Assembly (NCBI GenBank): GCA_025093555.1
Contig: JAIWNF010000182.1
Location: 1-15,379 of the forward strand
DNA length: 15,379 nucleotides
Source: Circinella umbellata
Taxonomy: Eukaryota > Mucoromycota > Mucoromycetes > Mucorales > Lichtheimiaceae
Reading direction: 5' to 3'
Notes under the pieces: generated by a model
Told to the model about the DNA's origin: nothing
Database searches by the model: none
What the model saw: only the letters and a program-made list of their open reading frames with translations
In this document: positions 1 to 8,909 of the stretch, in pieces
How the letters are laid out: every line of letters begins with the position of its first letter
Position numbering within the stretch: position 1 is the stretch's first letter
Position numbers and translations under genes: made by a program

Positions 1-2270
1 GGCCTTGATTATTTGACCGAGGATCTTCGAATCTATAGTGCGTGTCCAGCTTGCCATGCTATTTATCCATTACCCGGTCCAGAAAAGTGTACAAATCCAA
101 GCAGACGTATAAATGGTACTCTTTGTGATACACCATTAATAAAATCAACAACATCAAATAATCGTCGAACCCCCTATAAAAATATGCATACTACCCATTG
201 GAAGACAGTTTAAAGCGACTTTTTATGCGAGAAAATTTGAAGAAAAAATTGAACAATGGAAAAACCGCCATATGGAACCAGGACTCTTTAATGACGTATA
301 CGACGGTATGATGTGGTACGACCTCCTTGATCCCAGCACTGGTTTACCTTTCGTAGAAACACCACGTTCATTGATGCTTACGTTGAATATTGATTGGTTC
401 GCACCGTTCGATAGTGGTTATTCATGTGGCGCCATATATCTCGTATGTAACAATTTACCTCGTGCTGACCGGTTTAAAATTGAAAATGTTATCCTTGTTG
501 GTGTTATGCCTGGACCAAAAGAGCCGAGTACGTATGAAATAAACTCTTATTTGGAACCTCTCGTGGAATCACTGCTTCGTTTGTTCAATGGTATCACGAT
601 TCCAACATATCAAGAACCCAATGGTACACTTATTCGCGCTGCCTTGTTAAATATTGCTTGTGACATCCCTGCCACCCGCAAAGTAGGAGGATTCACATCA
701 CACAGTAGCACTCCGAGCATGTCACAAATGTACAAGAGAATTTGTTGTTTTCCCAGGAACGTCTAACCTCGATTATTCGGGAAATGTCATTAATCGCGAA
801 CATGGATTAAGAACTCGCGAAAGTAATGCATCAGCAGCAGCACAATGGTTGGAAGCAAGATCCAGGCAGCACGCACACGTATAGAACGCGAGACAGGTAC
901 AAGATGGTCACAAATCCACAGACTCCACTATTTTGATCCAGTACGTAGCGTTTTGATCGACCCAATGCATAATCTTTTTCTTGGAACTGCTGATCGAATG
1001 GTGCGTCTATGGAGAGAACATGGTCTGCTTACAAATGCTGATGGATTCGACATGCAAGAATTAGCGGATGGTGTTGTATTGCCACCTGGTATCCCATCTT
1101 TGAGCCGAAAAATAGAACGCAAGTTTGGATTTATGACAGCTGCTGATTGGAAAGCATGGTGCCTTGTATATTCTCCATTTGTCCTCAAAAACAAGCTTCC
1201 TCCTGCACACATGAGTAATTGGATGAATTTCGTCAATGCTTGTCGTCTCCTTTCCAAAACATCTATCACATACGAAGAAATTGATGAAGCTGATCGATTA
1301 TTGAAAACGTTTGTCGGGCGCTGCTGTTCTTTATACGGTCCAGAGAGCATAACGCCAAATATGCATCTTCACCTTCATTTGCGCGAAACGATTGAAGATT
1401 TTTCCACTATATACACGTATTGGTTGTTCAGCTTCGAGAGATACAATGGGTTCATGAAGGATGCGGAAACCAACCAAAAGGATTCCTTTGAATTGACGTT
1501 TATGAAACGATTTATTGAAAAAACTGGCGCACTTGATTTTATTCGTACAAAGATAAGCAGTCGTTTGGTGGGTCGTCAGCAAGAACTAGAGGTGTTATTG
1601 AAAATCGCTGGTCAATCACATATACATAATCAACAGAATATAGCACTATATAATCCACTTACATTCAATCAACTGTCTTCGGATCCACTATAGACGTCAT
1701 TGGGAATGAACCACTACCAGCAGATACGTTATCATCAATGAGCGAAGGCAAAAAAACAAGATTCAATGGGCAGCCATACGAATTGTTATTGGAACATTAC
1801 CAGCAACATTATGAGGGAGTCTATAGTATTATGCAGCAAACGCCGGAAGAATATGTTGCTATAATGAGGTGGAAAAGTTCCGAACGATAGAAATATTTGG
1901 TCAACAATATCGGTCAGCATCTTCAAAATCAATTCGAGGATCGCATATTCAAGCATTATTTCTTCAACAAGGTGATGTTGTAGCTTGGACAGGTCAAGTA
2001 CAATATTATTTTCGCCATTCTTGTTGTTGATGGGATGCCAAAGCAGCACTATTTGCATATGTTCGTTGGTACCGTACCGAAGCAGGACAACGTTTCGAAC
2101 AAGAAGGTCTCGAGGAGTGGCGAAATCGTTTTATGGCAGATGATCGTCACTCTATATTACCAGTACACCGAATCTCATCACAAGTAGCCATTGTTGCGTA
2201 TGGTCCACAAGGCAACCAAAATACATCTAAAATTGTAATAATTCCATTAAATCGTAGAATAGTAACATAG
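1..2270 (+). pseudogene. CACTA/EnSpm-type transposase (tnp2 family), 5'-truncated by the window and frameshifted
   Basis: Decayed cut-and-paste transposase; the active protein would act on CACTA element ends in the nucleus. The reading frame is open at base 1 and the protein moves frame by frame: 1-~172 frame 1 (Cys-rich ACPACHAIYPL), ~173-~710 frame 2 (NIDWF, GAIYLV, VILVGVMPGPKEPS, CDIPATRKVGGF), ~711-~870 frame 3 (ACHKCTREF, NREHGLRTRES), ~870-~1675 frame 2 (YFDPVRSVLIDPMHNLFLG, FSFERYNGFMKD), ~1675-~1866 frame 1, ~1869-2270 frame 3 (GQVQYYFRH, FAYVRWYRTEAGQRF). A TGA interrupts frame 3 at 2028-2030; the natural stop is TAG at 2268-2270. Probable catalytic D-D-E codons survive: Asp at 392 (NIDWF), Asp at 959 (IDPMHN), Glu at 1436 (FERYNG). 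The motifs match the tnp2 family closely. About five frameshifts plus one stop make it non-functional as read. No GT-AG pair explains the frame changes, though assembly indels could explain some (for example at the C5 run near 171-175). Confidence 0.88.
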
Positions 2271-3405
2271 TTATAGAATAGTTATATAGTATAGAACATA
2301 TAAAAAAACAAAATAAAAAAAATATGTATAAGTAAAAAAAGAAAAAAATTTATTTTGCCCAGTGGGCCAACTGGCAACTGTTTCTTCACTGATTGGGGTC
2401 TCGCGAACCCCGCCATCACGTCTTATTTTGGCTTCTACGCCTTGTCGCTTTTTTTCTCCTTTGCTTAATTTATCAAGCTCTTCAAAAAATTTATCCACCT
2501 ATATAATTTACATTGACATCGTCTTAGTACAATATTTTACTATTTATATAAGAAACTCAATCATCATTTACATTGGCTTTCTGAATGAAGGCTTAAACCG
2601 CATGAGGCCATGAGCCCCTGATTCAGCATCAGACAACTCGGGTGACATACACTCACGACTAAAAAGCTTTTCACCATCAGGATATTGAGCCTCTAATGAA
2701 GCTTTATACTTCTGGTGAGCATTTTTACGTGTCGTAAGTTTCTATATAATGTGGTGATTTTGTAAGTGATCTTTTCTTTTGAATGAACAATTTTATATAA
2801 ACTTTTATTCAATTATACTTACAAGCCAGACCCGTTTATTGCGACGTTTGCGCTGATCAATCGCGGCTTGTTGCTCGATAGTCCGTGTTGTAGATACCTT
2901 CTGGCCATGAAAGAACATCAAGACTTGATTGCGCAGTGCTTTGTCATCCAACACACAGCCGCCGGGACTACCCCTACAATACGCAGAGATGATGGCTGTC
3001 ACCTCTTTGTTATGAGGTGAACGGAACGTCTCATCATAATTGTATCCGTCACCATCGGTGAACAAAGCATGGCGCGAATGGATATTTCTCTATGAATTTT
3101 GATTAATGAATTTATTATATGGTCTATAGAAAATATGAGATAAATTATCTTACAATCACATCATTCACGCATTCTTTATCCATCTCAGGCGCTGGATTAG
3201 ACGGAGGAGGTGGAAGTTGTTGTTGTTGGATGGTTGCCAAGTAAGCCGACATGGCATCCATCTGGACTTGCATTGCAGCCTGTCCAGCACGCAAAGAAGA
3301 ACATTCATCCTGCACACGACGAAGGTTCATTTCTGCCACTCTCTCAGCATGTTGCTGGCGGCGAGTGTTGTTATCGTTGTTGTTGTTGTTGTTGTTGGAA
3401 GACAT
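2271..3405 (-). CDS. Four-exon coiled-coil/basic protein of unknown function, possible transposon accessory protein
   Basis: Model by eye: exon 1 3405-3154, intron 64 bp (GTAAGA..TAG), exon 2 3089-2823, intron 81 bp (GTAAGT..TAG), exon 3 2741-2572, then exon 4 from 2498 or 2463. Introns 1 and 2 join in phase 0. Exon 1 has an Asn run (residues 4-13), a likely coiled coil (about 15-65) and a Gln/Pro linker. Exon 2 is charged (ALRNQVLMFFHGQK, IDQRKRRNKRVWL); exon 3 has CMSPELSDAES and MRFKPSFRKPM; exon 4 starts VDKFFEELDKLSKGEKK. The last junction is a problem: donor GTAAAT at 2571 leaves phase 2, but exon 4 from 2498 needs phase 0. Using the AG before 2463 (108-bp intron) restores the frame but drops VDKFFEELDKLS; otherwise there is a 1-base lesion. 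The C-terminus after ASWPTGQNK runs into low-complexity Phe/Tyr codons. Function unknown. It lies tail-to-tail against the tnp2 pseudogene, so an accessory DNA-binding role is possible but unproven. Confidence 0.6.
3370..3398. repeat. GTT/AAC triplet repeat coding the Asn run
   Basis: Short GTT triplet repeat, interrupted by an ATC unit. On the minus strand it is read as AAC and encodes the N-terminal asparagine tract of the 2271-3405 gene. Confidence 0.75.
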
Positions 3406-3592
3406 CTAATTAGTAAGAAGGTAAAAGCAGTTAGTTTTTTTCTTTTAAAAAAAATGACTTATTTGATGATAATATTTTTACATTTACGAGTAAGATTTTT
3501 GGGGGTACAGGAAGAAAATAAAAAAGTAGAAAGAGCATCTTTCACCTGATGCTTTTTTTTATAGAGAGCCCGATCCAGTTTTTTTAGAAGGG

Positions 3593-3657
3593 TATATAAA
3601 GTGCTTTGGCATTTGATCCATCTTTATTCCTTCTCTTTCTCTTTTTCTTTTTTTTTA
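3593..3657 (+). promoter_or_regulatory. Putative plus-strand core promoter: TATA box and pyrimidine tract
   Basis: TATATAAA at 3593-3600 is followed about 25-30 bp downstream by an unbroken C/T-rich tract (about 3619-3657), a common arrangement for fungal initiation. A GTAAGT splice donor follows at 3673. The sequence points to rightward transcription, but there is no long reading frame downstream. It could also be chance in T-rich DNA. Confidence 0.35.
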
Positions 3658-4110
3658 TTATTATTATATCTGGTAAGTTACTTTTCTTTTTACAATTTGT
3701 TCAGATGAAATAATTTCTCTCAGGCTGATGAATTTTTTTTCTTTTTTTATTAGACATCGATTTGAATTTATTATGACATTTATTCATTCCATTCTTTTTA
3801 TCTTTATCACTTAAGTATCCTATTCATATATAACCGGTTATGTATCTTTTTTTTTGATTATTTATTTATGTCTTTTCTTTTATTAAGGTACATCCAATTC
3901 TTAGTAGTCTGGTTTTATATTGTAAGTATCATTTTCGCATTTATTTTATGCCTTCTTCTTTATGCCATTCACTTGACTTTTTTTTTCTTTTTTACTAATT
4001 AACTTTTCTACATCTTTTTTGCCGATTAATAAAGATTAACAATGTTTTTTTAGTAATCTCCGGCATTCTCCTTCTTGACTACTGTAAGTTTCCTACTAAC
4101 TAGCTTTTCA
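3625..4110 (+). other. Possible spliced non-coding transcript or 5' leader with very short exons
   Basis: Three perfect GTAAGT donors lie on this strand at 3673, 3922 and 4084. The second and third follow short candidate exons bounded by YAG acceptors (3905-3921 after TTAG; 4054-4083 after a T-run and TAG, with an ATTAAC branch-like motif upstream). A TACTAAC branch-type motif follows the third donor at about 4093. No exon has coding potential. Inference only; T-rich DNA gives polypyrimidine-AG acceptors easily. Confidence 0.25.
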
Positions 4111-4490
4111 TCCGGTTATGTGCTCCTCATCTCTTCTACATCCAAATAACCCATACCCACACCTGTATTATTAGCTTTACGTTCTACCCCTCTAAATAGT
4201 ATTATTTGTAATTATTTTATATTAGTTATATCGTTTTTATTATTATCAAAAATTAAATAAAATATTGTTTTTAAATCTATTTCAAATATTATCAATCTGT
4301 TTTTTTTCTATTTTTGTTGTTGTTGATTTCCATCTATTCTAAATATCATTCATCAAAACAAATGAATATTACACAATACCGTAAATAAGCTTATGGTTAC
4401 ATAATATTAATATTACACAGCAGTAAAAAGAAAAAACTATAAATAATATATATAGACAAAATAGGAATAGACTAAAATAAATATGCTCAG
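4111..4490. other. Gene-free AT-rich spacer
   Basis: No reading frame, RNA gene or clear repeat is visible. The sequence is AT-rich with poly-T stretches. Confidence 0.6.
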
Positions 4491-4495
4491 CCATG

Positions 4496-4594
4496 CCACA
4501 AGTTTGGATTTAAGAATCCACAACTTATAACTTTAGGATTCTTACAGAGTCCAAGTTTGCCTTTGAGAATCCACAACTTTTTACTTGTGGATTC
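4496..4594. repeat. Two tandem perfect hairpins built on a GAATCCACAA motif
   Basis: Hairpin 1: TAAGAATCC at 4511-4519 pairs exactly with GGATTCTTA at 4536-4544. Hairpin 2: GAATCCACAA at 4567-4576 pairs exactly with TTGTGGATTC at 4585-4594 (8-base loop). GAATCCACAACTT also occurs as direct copies at 4514 and 4567, each preceded by a similar AAGTTTGG/AAGTTTGC segment, so the block is a degenerate direct repeat of about 53 bp containing inverted repeats. It sits just beyond the last recognisable codons of the minus-strand transposase (4617), so it may mark a breakpoint or an element end. Confidence 0.65.
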
Positions 4595-4616
4595 CTAATT
4601 ATATGCGCAGTGTATG

Positions 4617-6470
4617 TCATACAGTTTTCAAATAAGTGTGCCATTTGTTTACATTTGTATCCACACGTCGAATGTCTGTATCAGTTATGGTTTTAGAAAA
4701 TACAATGCTGCATATATTCACTAAAGCCATGACAGCATTTTTTGTTTGTTGGTCTTTGAAATGATGTATAACAATTGTGGGTGCAATATATCTAATAGAA
4801 TAAAAATGTATTATCAGTTGGCGTTTACTTTTTCACATATTTGATTTCTATTTCTTTTTTTACACATTGTTAATGAAGATTGTACCTAATGAAATTCCCC
4901 CAGTCTTTTGCACGTAGAAGACCTGATTTTTGAGAAATATCAACAGCACATCCACAAAATGTTGACGGTATAGTTGATTTCGAATTCTTCATGATAGTAC
5001 CGATTTTTTTTTGTATTCCAGGTTTTAAATAAAATGGATTACCGCTAGAACCATATATACCAATAATGAGCTTCCAAAACTGTCTTACAATTCCATGACA
5101 TATTAGATGCATACAATCTAAAGCGAAAAAAGTTGGGGACTTGAATGATGATAACTTTCGAAAACGAGTTTTCTTTTTAATTCCTTTTAAGGGGTCGCCT
5201 TTCGTATAAGTTAATCTTGTGTGTAATACTGGTGAATTTCGTTGAGGGATAAAATACATTCCACTTTTTACTTCTTTCTTATTTATGTTTATTGTTGTTG
5301 CTGGGGATCCTTCTACTTCACAAACTCTACATCCTAACTTTGCCATATGCCCAACATGAAGTGCCATCTTCGTAGTGGCAGGTAAATCTCCGGTAGCCAA
5401 AAGTAAATGCGCGCGTGCGTGATATATATTTTGATCGTCGGCTTTGACCAGAATACCAGTTGATTGTAAAGTTTCGAGTTCGGATAACAACGGTTTTAAA
5501 TAAGAAAATAAATTACGTGGGGCCTTTGGACCTGGTAAAATAGCAGTTTGAATCATCCATTTATGTTCGTAGCGCTTGGAAGGTGATAAATTTAATATAA
5601 TAAAATGAACAATAGTGAGCTGACCATTAGGTCCCAAAGAGAACCCATCTGTATATAATGATAAGGCAATGTCAAGTGGGTTTGTGAAATGTCCTTCTGC
5701 TTTCATTTCTTTATACGTTTCACCGTCAAAAACATCTTGATACACACCATCTTCTTTAACTTGGTTATCGTATTGGGCACGATATAACAGCTCTTTTCTT
5801 GATGATTTTTCATATATAAATAATGCTAACATATCCATCAATGAGAATTGCTGTATTGTTGCTGCCAGCTGCACCGCATTATAATTATCATTATTGTGTG
5901 AGCGTGTTTTTGTGAGATATCGTGGTGACTTGCAATATTTACAGCGTCGTGTTCCTTCAGATAATTGATACATTTTACACCTGAGAGGGCATGAATCATA
6001 TTTGGTAGTTTTTAAAGGAAAATCATCCGTCGTAGCATTACTTGATCGATAATGGCTGAAAAGTGGATCGTTAATACCTTCGTTATAACTGTTAATATCT
6101 TTGATGAATTCGTCTTAAAAAGCTCTTGATACACCATGTTTTGTTGCTAAAGAAAAAAGAGATTTGCTATATTTTCTTGATTTGCTTTCCTCCAAGTTGT
6201 ATATTAAATTATTAAATTCGTAAAGCTTGGTATTTGGGTGATCAGATACATTTTCAACACATTCAATGATAATATCGTTATTTCCACTTGCTGATTCATT
6301 ATTAATTTCTTGTGCTACGCTTTCATCACTACTTTCTTCGTCACTCACATCAACCCACGACGTCTCGCCACTGTGATCATAATCTCCATCTTCATAATAA
6401 TCATCATAGCTATAATTAATGTTGTTGTTGTTGCTGCTGTTGTTATTGTTATTGTTGTTGATGTTGTTGC

Positions 6471-6538
<68 letters not shown>

Positions 6539-6940
6539 TGCTGATATATTCAACATCTCTATATATATGGAAGTTGCAAGTTTAGATCATTGTTGTTTAA
6601 ATTATAGAATAACAGTTACTGTAATATTATATGAACACAGGTCTCGTGATAAGACATACCTTTTTTGACGTTTGAAGCTTGTTTCAGTAGATTCGCTAAT
6701 ACTGTATACACTTGTTTGATAGTTAGTACTAAAAAAAGTATCTTATTTGTCAAGCATTCTTCTATCAAAATTTATAGTATACCTATCAGAATAACCTCTA
6801 GTTATAAGGTTCAAACCAGTGCATTCCAACATGTGTTGGGGCTTTGAAATGTTCTTTTTTTTGTAAATCAGTGTACAACGTGGACATTGAAACTGTGAAC
6901 GGGGTAGATTCGGAATTGAATTATAAAATGGAACGTCCAT
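4617..6940 (-). pseudogene. Second tnp2-like (CACTA-type) transposase with N-terminal zinc finger, interrupted and C-terminally truncated
   Basis: Model: exon 1 6940-6783 (ATG in AAAATGG context), intron 81 bp, exon 2 6701-6660, intron 250 bp, exon 3 6409-4886, intron 94 bp, exon 4 4791-4617. All junctions are GT-AG and agree in phase 2. Exon 1 encodes a C-x2-C-x13-H-x3-C finger (FQCPRC..HMLEC). Exon 3 starts acidic (YDDYYEDGDYDHSGE) and holds the transposase core: VFDGETYKEM, DIALSLYTDGFSLGPNG, AILPGPKAPRN, HLLLATGDLPATTKM, GCRVCEVEG, LDCMHLICHGIVRQFWKL, STIPSTFCG. Probable catalytic Asp codons are at 5649-5647 and 5118-5116. Exon 4 continues the homology (RYIAPTIVIHHF, NAVMALVNICS, KWHTYL) to TGA at 4619. 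Defects: an in-frame TAA at 6117-6115 (about codon 165), and loss of the C-terminal third, including the catalytic Glu. It is only distantly similar to the copy at 1-2270, so it is a different lineage. Confidence 0.82.
6421..6537. repeat. GTT microsatellite, pure for about 22 units
   Basis: GTT repeats, interrupted by GCT, ATT and GAT units in 6421-6471, then essentially pure from about 6472 to 6537. In the favoured model this lies inside the 250-bp second intron of the minus-strand transposase. If a CAG/AAG-type acceptor within the repeat were used instead, it would be translated as poly-Asn, because every AGC unit offers a phase-2 acceptor. Confidence 0.9.
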
Positions 6941-7380
6941 TTTGGTAATTGAAATGTGTCCTTTAAATTAAAATGATATAAAATGCTACTCCATGGCTTT
7001 AACTTGGGTATACTTACGCGTACAGAAGCAAAAAAACAAAAGAGCTAGAAATAATCATAATATCCATTAGATGATTGTTTGTGGCCACAGGCTGAAAAAA
7101 AACCAAATACTGGTTTGTTTTGAAAATATCAACCTAAAAAGGGAAAGCAAGTCATAATCCTAAATCTTTTTTTAAACTCACTTCTTACATATTATACTCT
7201 TTGTAGAGATACCTGAGTTACACGATCCACATGGCAGGTTAGTATTCTAAGCCTGGTTGTCGTGTGAAAGGCTTTTCAACAATATCTTTTTGAAAAAACC
7301 AGTCATTCCATCCATATATGGCTTAGCTACATATCTTCATGAAAATATCTTCTCCACTATTCTTGTGTTAATATATCTGC
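6941..7380 (-). promoter_or_regulatory. Upstream region of the minus-strand transposase, with a possible 5' UTR intron
   Basis: No coding sequence. On the minus strand a GTAAGT donor lies at about 7017-7012, and a TTTAAAG acceptor lies about 20 bp before the ATG at 6940. A short leader intron is therefore possible. The rest is AT-rich, without a convincing core promoter. Confidence 0.3.
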
Positions 7381-7408
7381 CACTGGAAAATATTTACATA
7401 ACACATAT

Positions 7409-7910
7409 GAAATGTTCCATTTTATACTTCAGAAGTCTCAGCGTGGTAGCTTGAGTTTTTTTTTCAAAAGGTCTGGTGCCGAAAATTTCCAGTGTCATTT
7501 CGTGTATTTCCAGTATCATTAAGTGATCTCACTAATATGGTCATAGAGTGACAATATCATAACTCTATGTAACAGAACAACTTTATAAACCAGTTTGAAA
7601 TGTTCCATTCTATATACTTTAAAAGTCATAGCATGTTAGCTTGAGTTTTTTTTTAAAAGGTCTGGTGTCGAAAATTTCCAGTGTCATTTCGTGTATTTCC
7701 AGTATCATTAAGTAATCGTACTAATATGGCTATGAAGGGACAATATCATAACACTATATAACAAAGCAACTTGATAAACCAGTTTGAAATGTTCCATTTT
7801 ATATACTATAGAAGTTTCAGCGTTGTAGGTTAAATGTTTTTTTTAAGGACGTTTGCTGCATAACAATTCCAGTGGTAATTAGCGTATTTGCAGTAGTAAT
7901 TTACAATGTT
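7409..7910. repeat. Degenerate tandem repeat with a unit of about 188 bp, 2.5 copies
   Basis: GAAATGTTCCATT recurs at 7409, 7597 and 7786 (periods 188 and 189). Units 1 and 2 are clearly alike throughout: the AGCTTGAG plus T-run, AAAGGTCTGGTG, the TTTCCAGTG pair, and ACAATATCATAAC segments. Unit 3 diverges after about 120 bp. Each unit carries a pair of TTTCCAGT-type motifs. Confidence 0.85.
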
Positions 7911-8070
7911 TTTGGTTGATAAGTAAAAAGCAAGTAAAATGCATCCTTATTAAGAATTTTCGTTTTTCATTTAAAAAAAGAGTCTAATTTCTATACAGAA
8001 TGAGATTATATTTTCCACTGCTATTGTGCAATTTTCCAGCGCCAAAAGTGCTTTTTAGGAAGTTCCAGTG
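7486..8070. promoter_or_regulatory. Array of TTTCCAGTG-like motifs with about 21-bp pairing: candidate subterminal transposase-binding sites
   Basis: TTTCCAGTGTCATT at 7486 and 7675; TTTCCAGTATCATT at 7507 and 7696; degenerate forms at 7866 and 7887; TTTTCCACTG at 8011 and ATTTTCCAGC at 8031; GTTCCAGTG at 8062. Within pairs the spacing is 21, 21, 21 and 20 bp, about two helical turns. One inverted copy, CACTGGAAAA, is at 7382. CACTA elements are known for arrays of short motifs just inside their ends, and the minus-strand form begins CACTG, a CACTA-type terminus. It lies upstream of the 6940 transposase, as a 5' subterminal region would. Role is inferred. Confidence 0.55.
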
Positions 8071-8218
8071 TTATAATGGGTACATATTTCTGCGGTGTAT
8101 AGCTCCTTATCCAATATTCCCTTTTGCTTTCTATTACATGCTTTAATATTAAATTAACTTGCTTTCTGAGTTTCCCTTTTCTTTATATCTTTAATTACCC
8201 AAAGTTGCATAATTTTCA

Positions 8219-8490
8219 ATGGTTTATGGTAATACAAATAATTATCTAATAACAAATCATCTATTGTTTATAATAAAATTCAAAGATAAAAAAAATCCCT
8301 CCCTCCTTTCATTGAGTATATACAAATATATAACAGACAATTATTTGTTTATAATAAAATGCAAAGAATATAAAAAAATTAAAATAAATAAATCCCCCCT
8401 TTCATTGAGAGTATTACACGATCTTTATATCATAAAAATAATATGTAACAAATAATTATTTGTTTATATATAATAAAATGCAAAGGAAAA
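8219..8490. repeat. AT-rich degenerate direct repeats
   Basis: A segment like TTGTTTATAATAAAATGCAAAG occurs three times (about 8264, 8345, 8459), separated by CCCTCC/CCCCCC-TTTCATTGAG blocks. The periods are uneven (about 81 and 115 bp). No coding function is visible. Confidence 0.6.
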
Positions 8491-8756
8491 AAAATTCGAG
8501 TGCATACACAATTCTCATCTTATACAAAAAAAAGTCAGGGGACTATCTATAAGCAATAAAAAAAAGGGGGGATATATAAGTGTTATATTATCGATACAAT
8601 AATTTTTGTGCATTAGATTTTTTTTCACTTGCATGTTATAAAGTTTATTAAATGTAAAAGGAAATCATCAAATACAAATACTATATATGGTTTTTGAACA
8701 TACTTCAACTCGCGTATTTATTTATTCAATGATCCCAACATCATATTTGACAATTA
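8491..8756. other. AT-rich spacer downstream of the interrupted DNA-binding gene
   Basis: No reading frame is supported. It would hold the 3' UTR and poly(A) region of the minus-strand gene that ends at 8757. Short A and G runs are present. Confidence 0.4.
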
Positions 8757-8900
8757 TTACGCTGTCTTGCAACCGCGTAATAATCCATTTTTCGCGCAGT
8801 GACACTTAATATCACGTACGTTATATCCTTTATGTAACTCCTTAAGAATTCGTTCATTCAACTCTTTTGATTTACGGAGGTACTGAACATCGCCAATACT

Positions 8901-8909
8901 ACCAGGGAC
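8901..8909 (+). repeat. MULE target-site duplication, left copy
   Basis: ACCAGGGAC directly abuts the GCATCC terminus and is identical to the right copy. On the minus strand it supplies the Val-Pro-Gly codons of the interrupted gene. Confidence 0.93.

Noticed and set aside
928..1582. Two minus-strand open frames
   Set aside because: They are antisense to the strongly recognisable tnp2 core (DPMHN..FERYNG) and show no family motifs.
3210..3549. Plus-strand frames with Cys or Val runs
   Set aside because: The runs are GTT repeats read in other frames over the Asn-coding exon of the minus-strand gene.
3534..3560. AGCATC/GATGCT stem followed by a T-run, like a bacterial terminator
   Set aside because: The window is eukaryotic by its introns and elements, T-runs are frequent here, and a 6-bp stem is expected by chance.
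6310..6585. 91-codon plus-strand frame rich in Val and Ile
   Set aside because: Translation of the GTT microsatellite; looks like a membrane segment only because GTT encodes Val.
7409..7910. CRISPR-like repeat array
   Set aside because: Units of 188 bp are diverged, there are no short identical repeats with unique spacers, and the context is eukaryotic.
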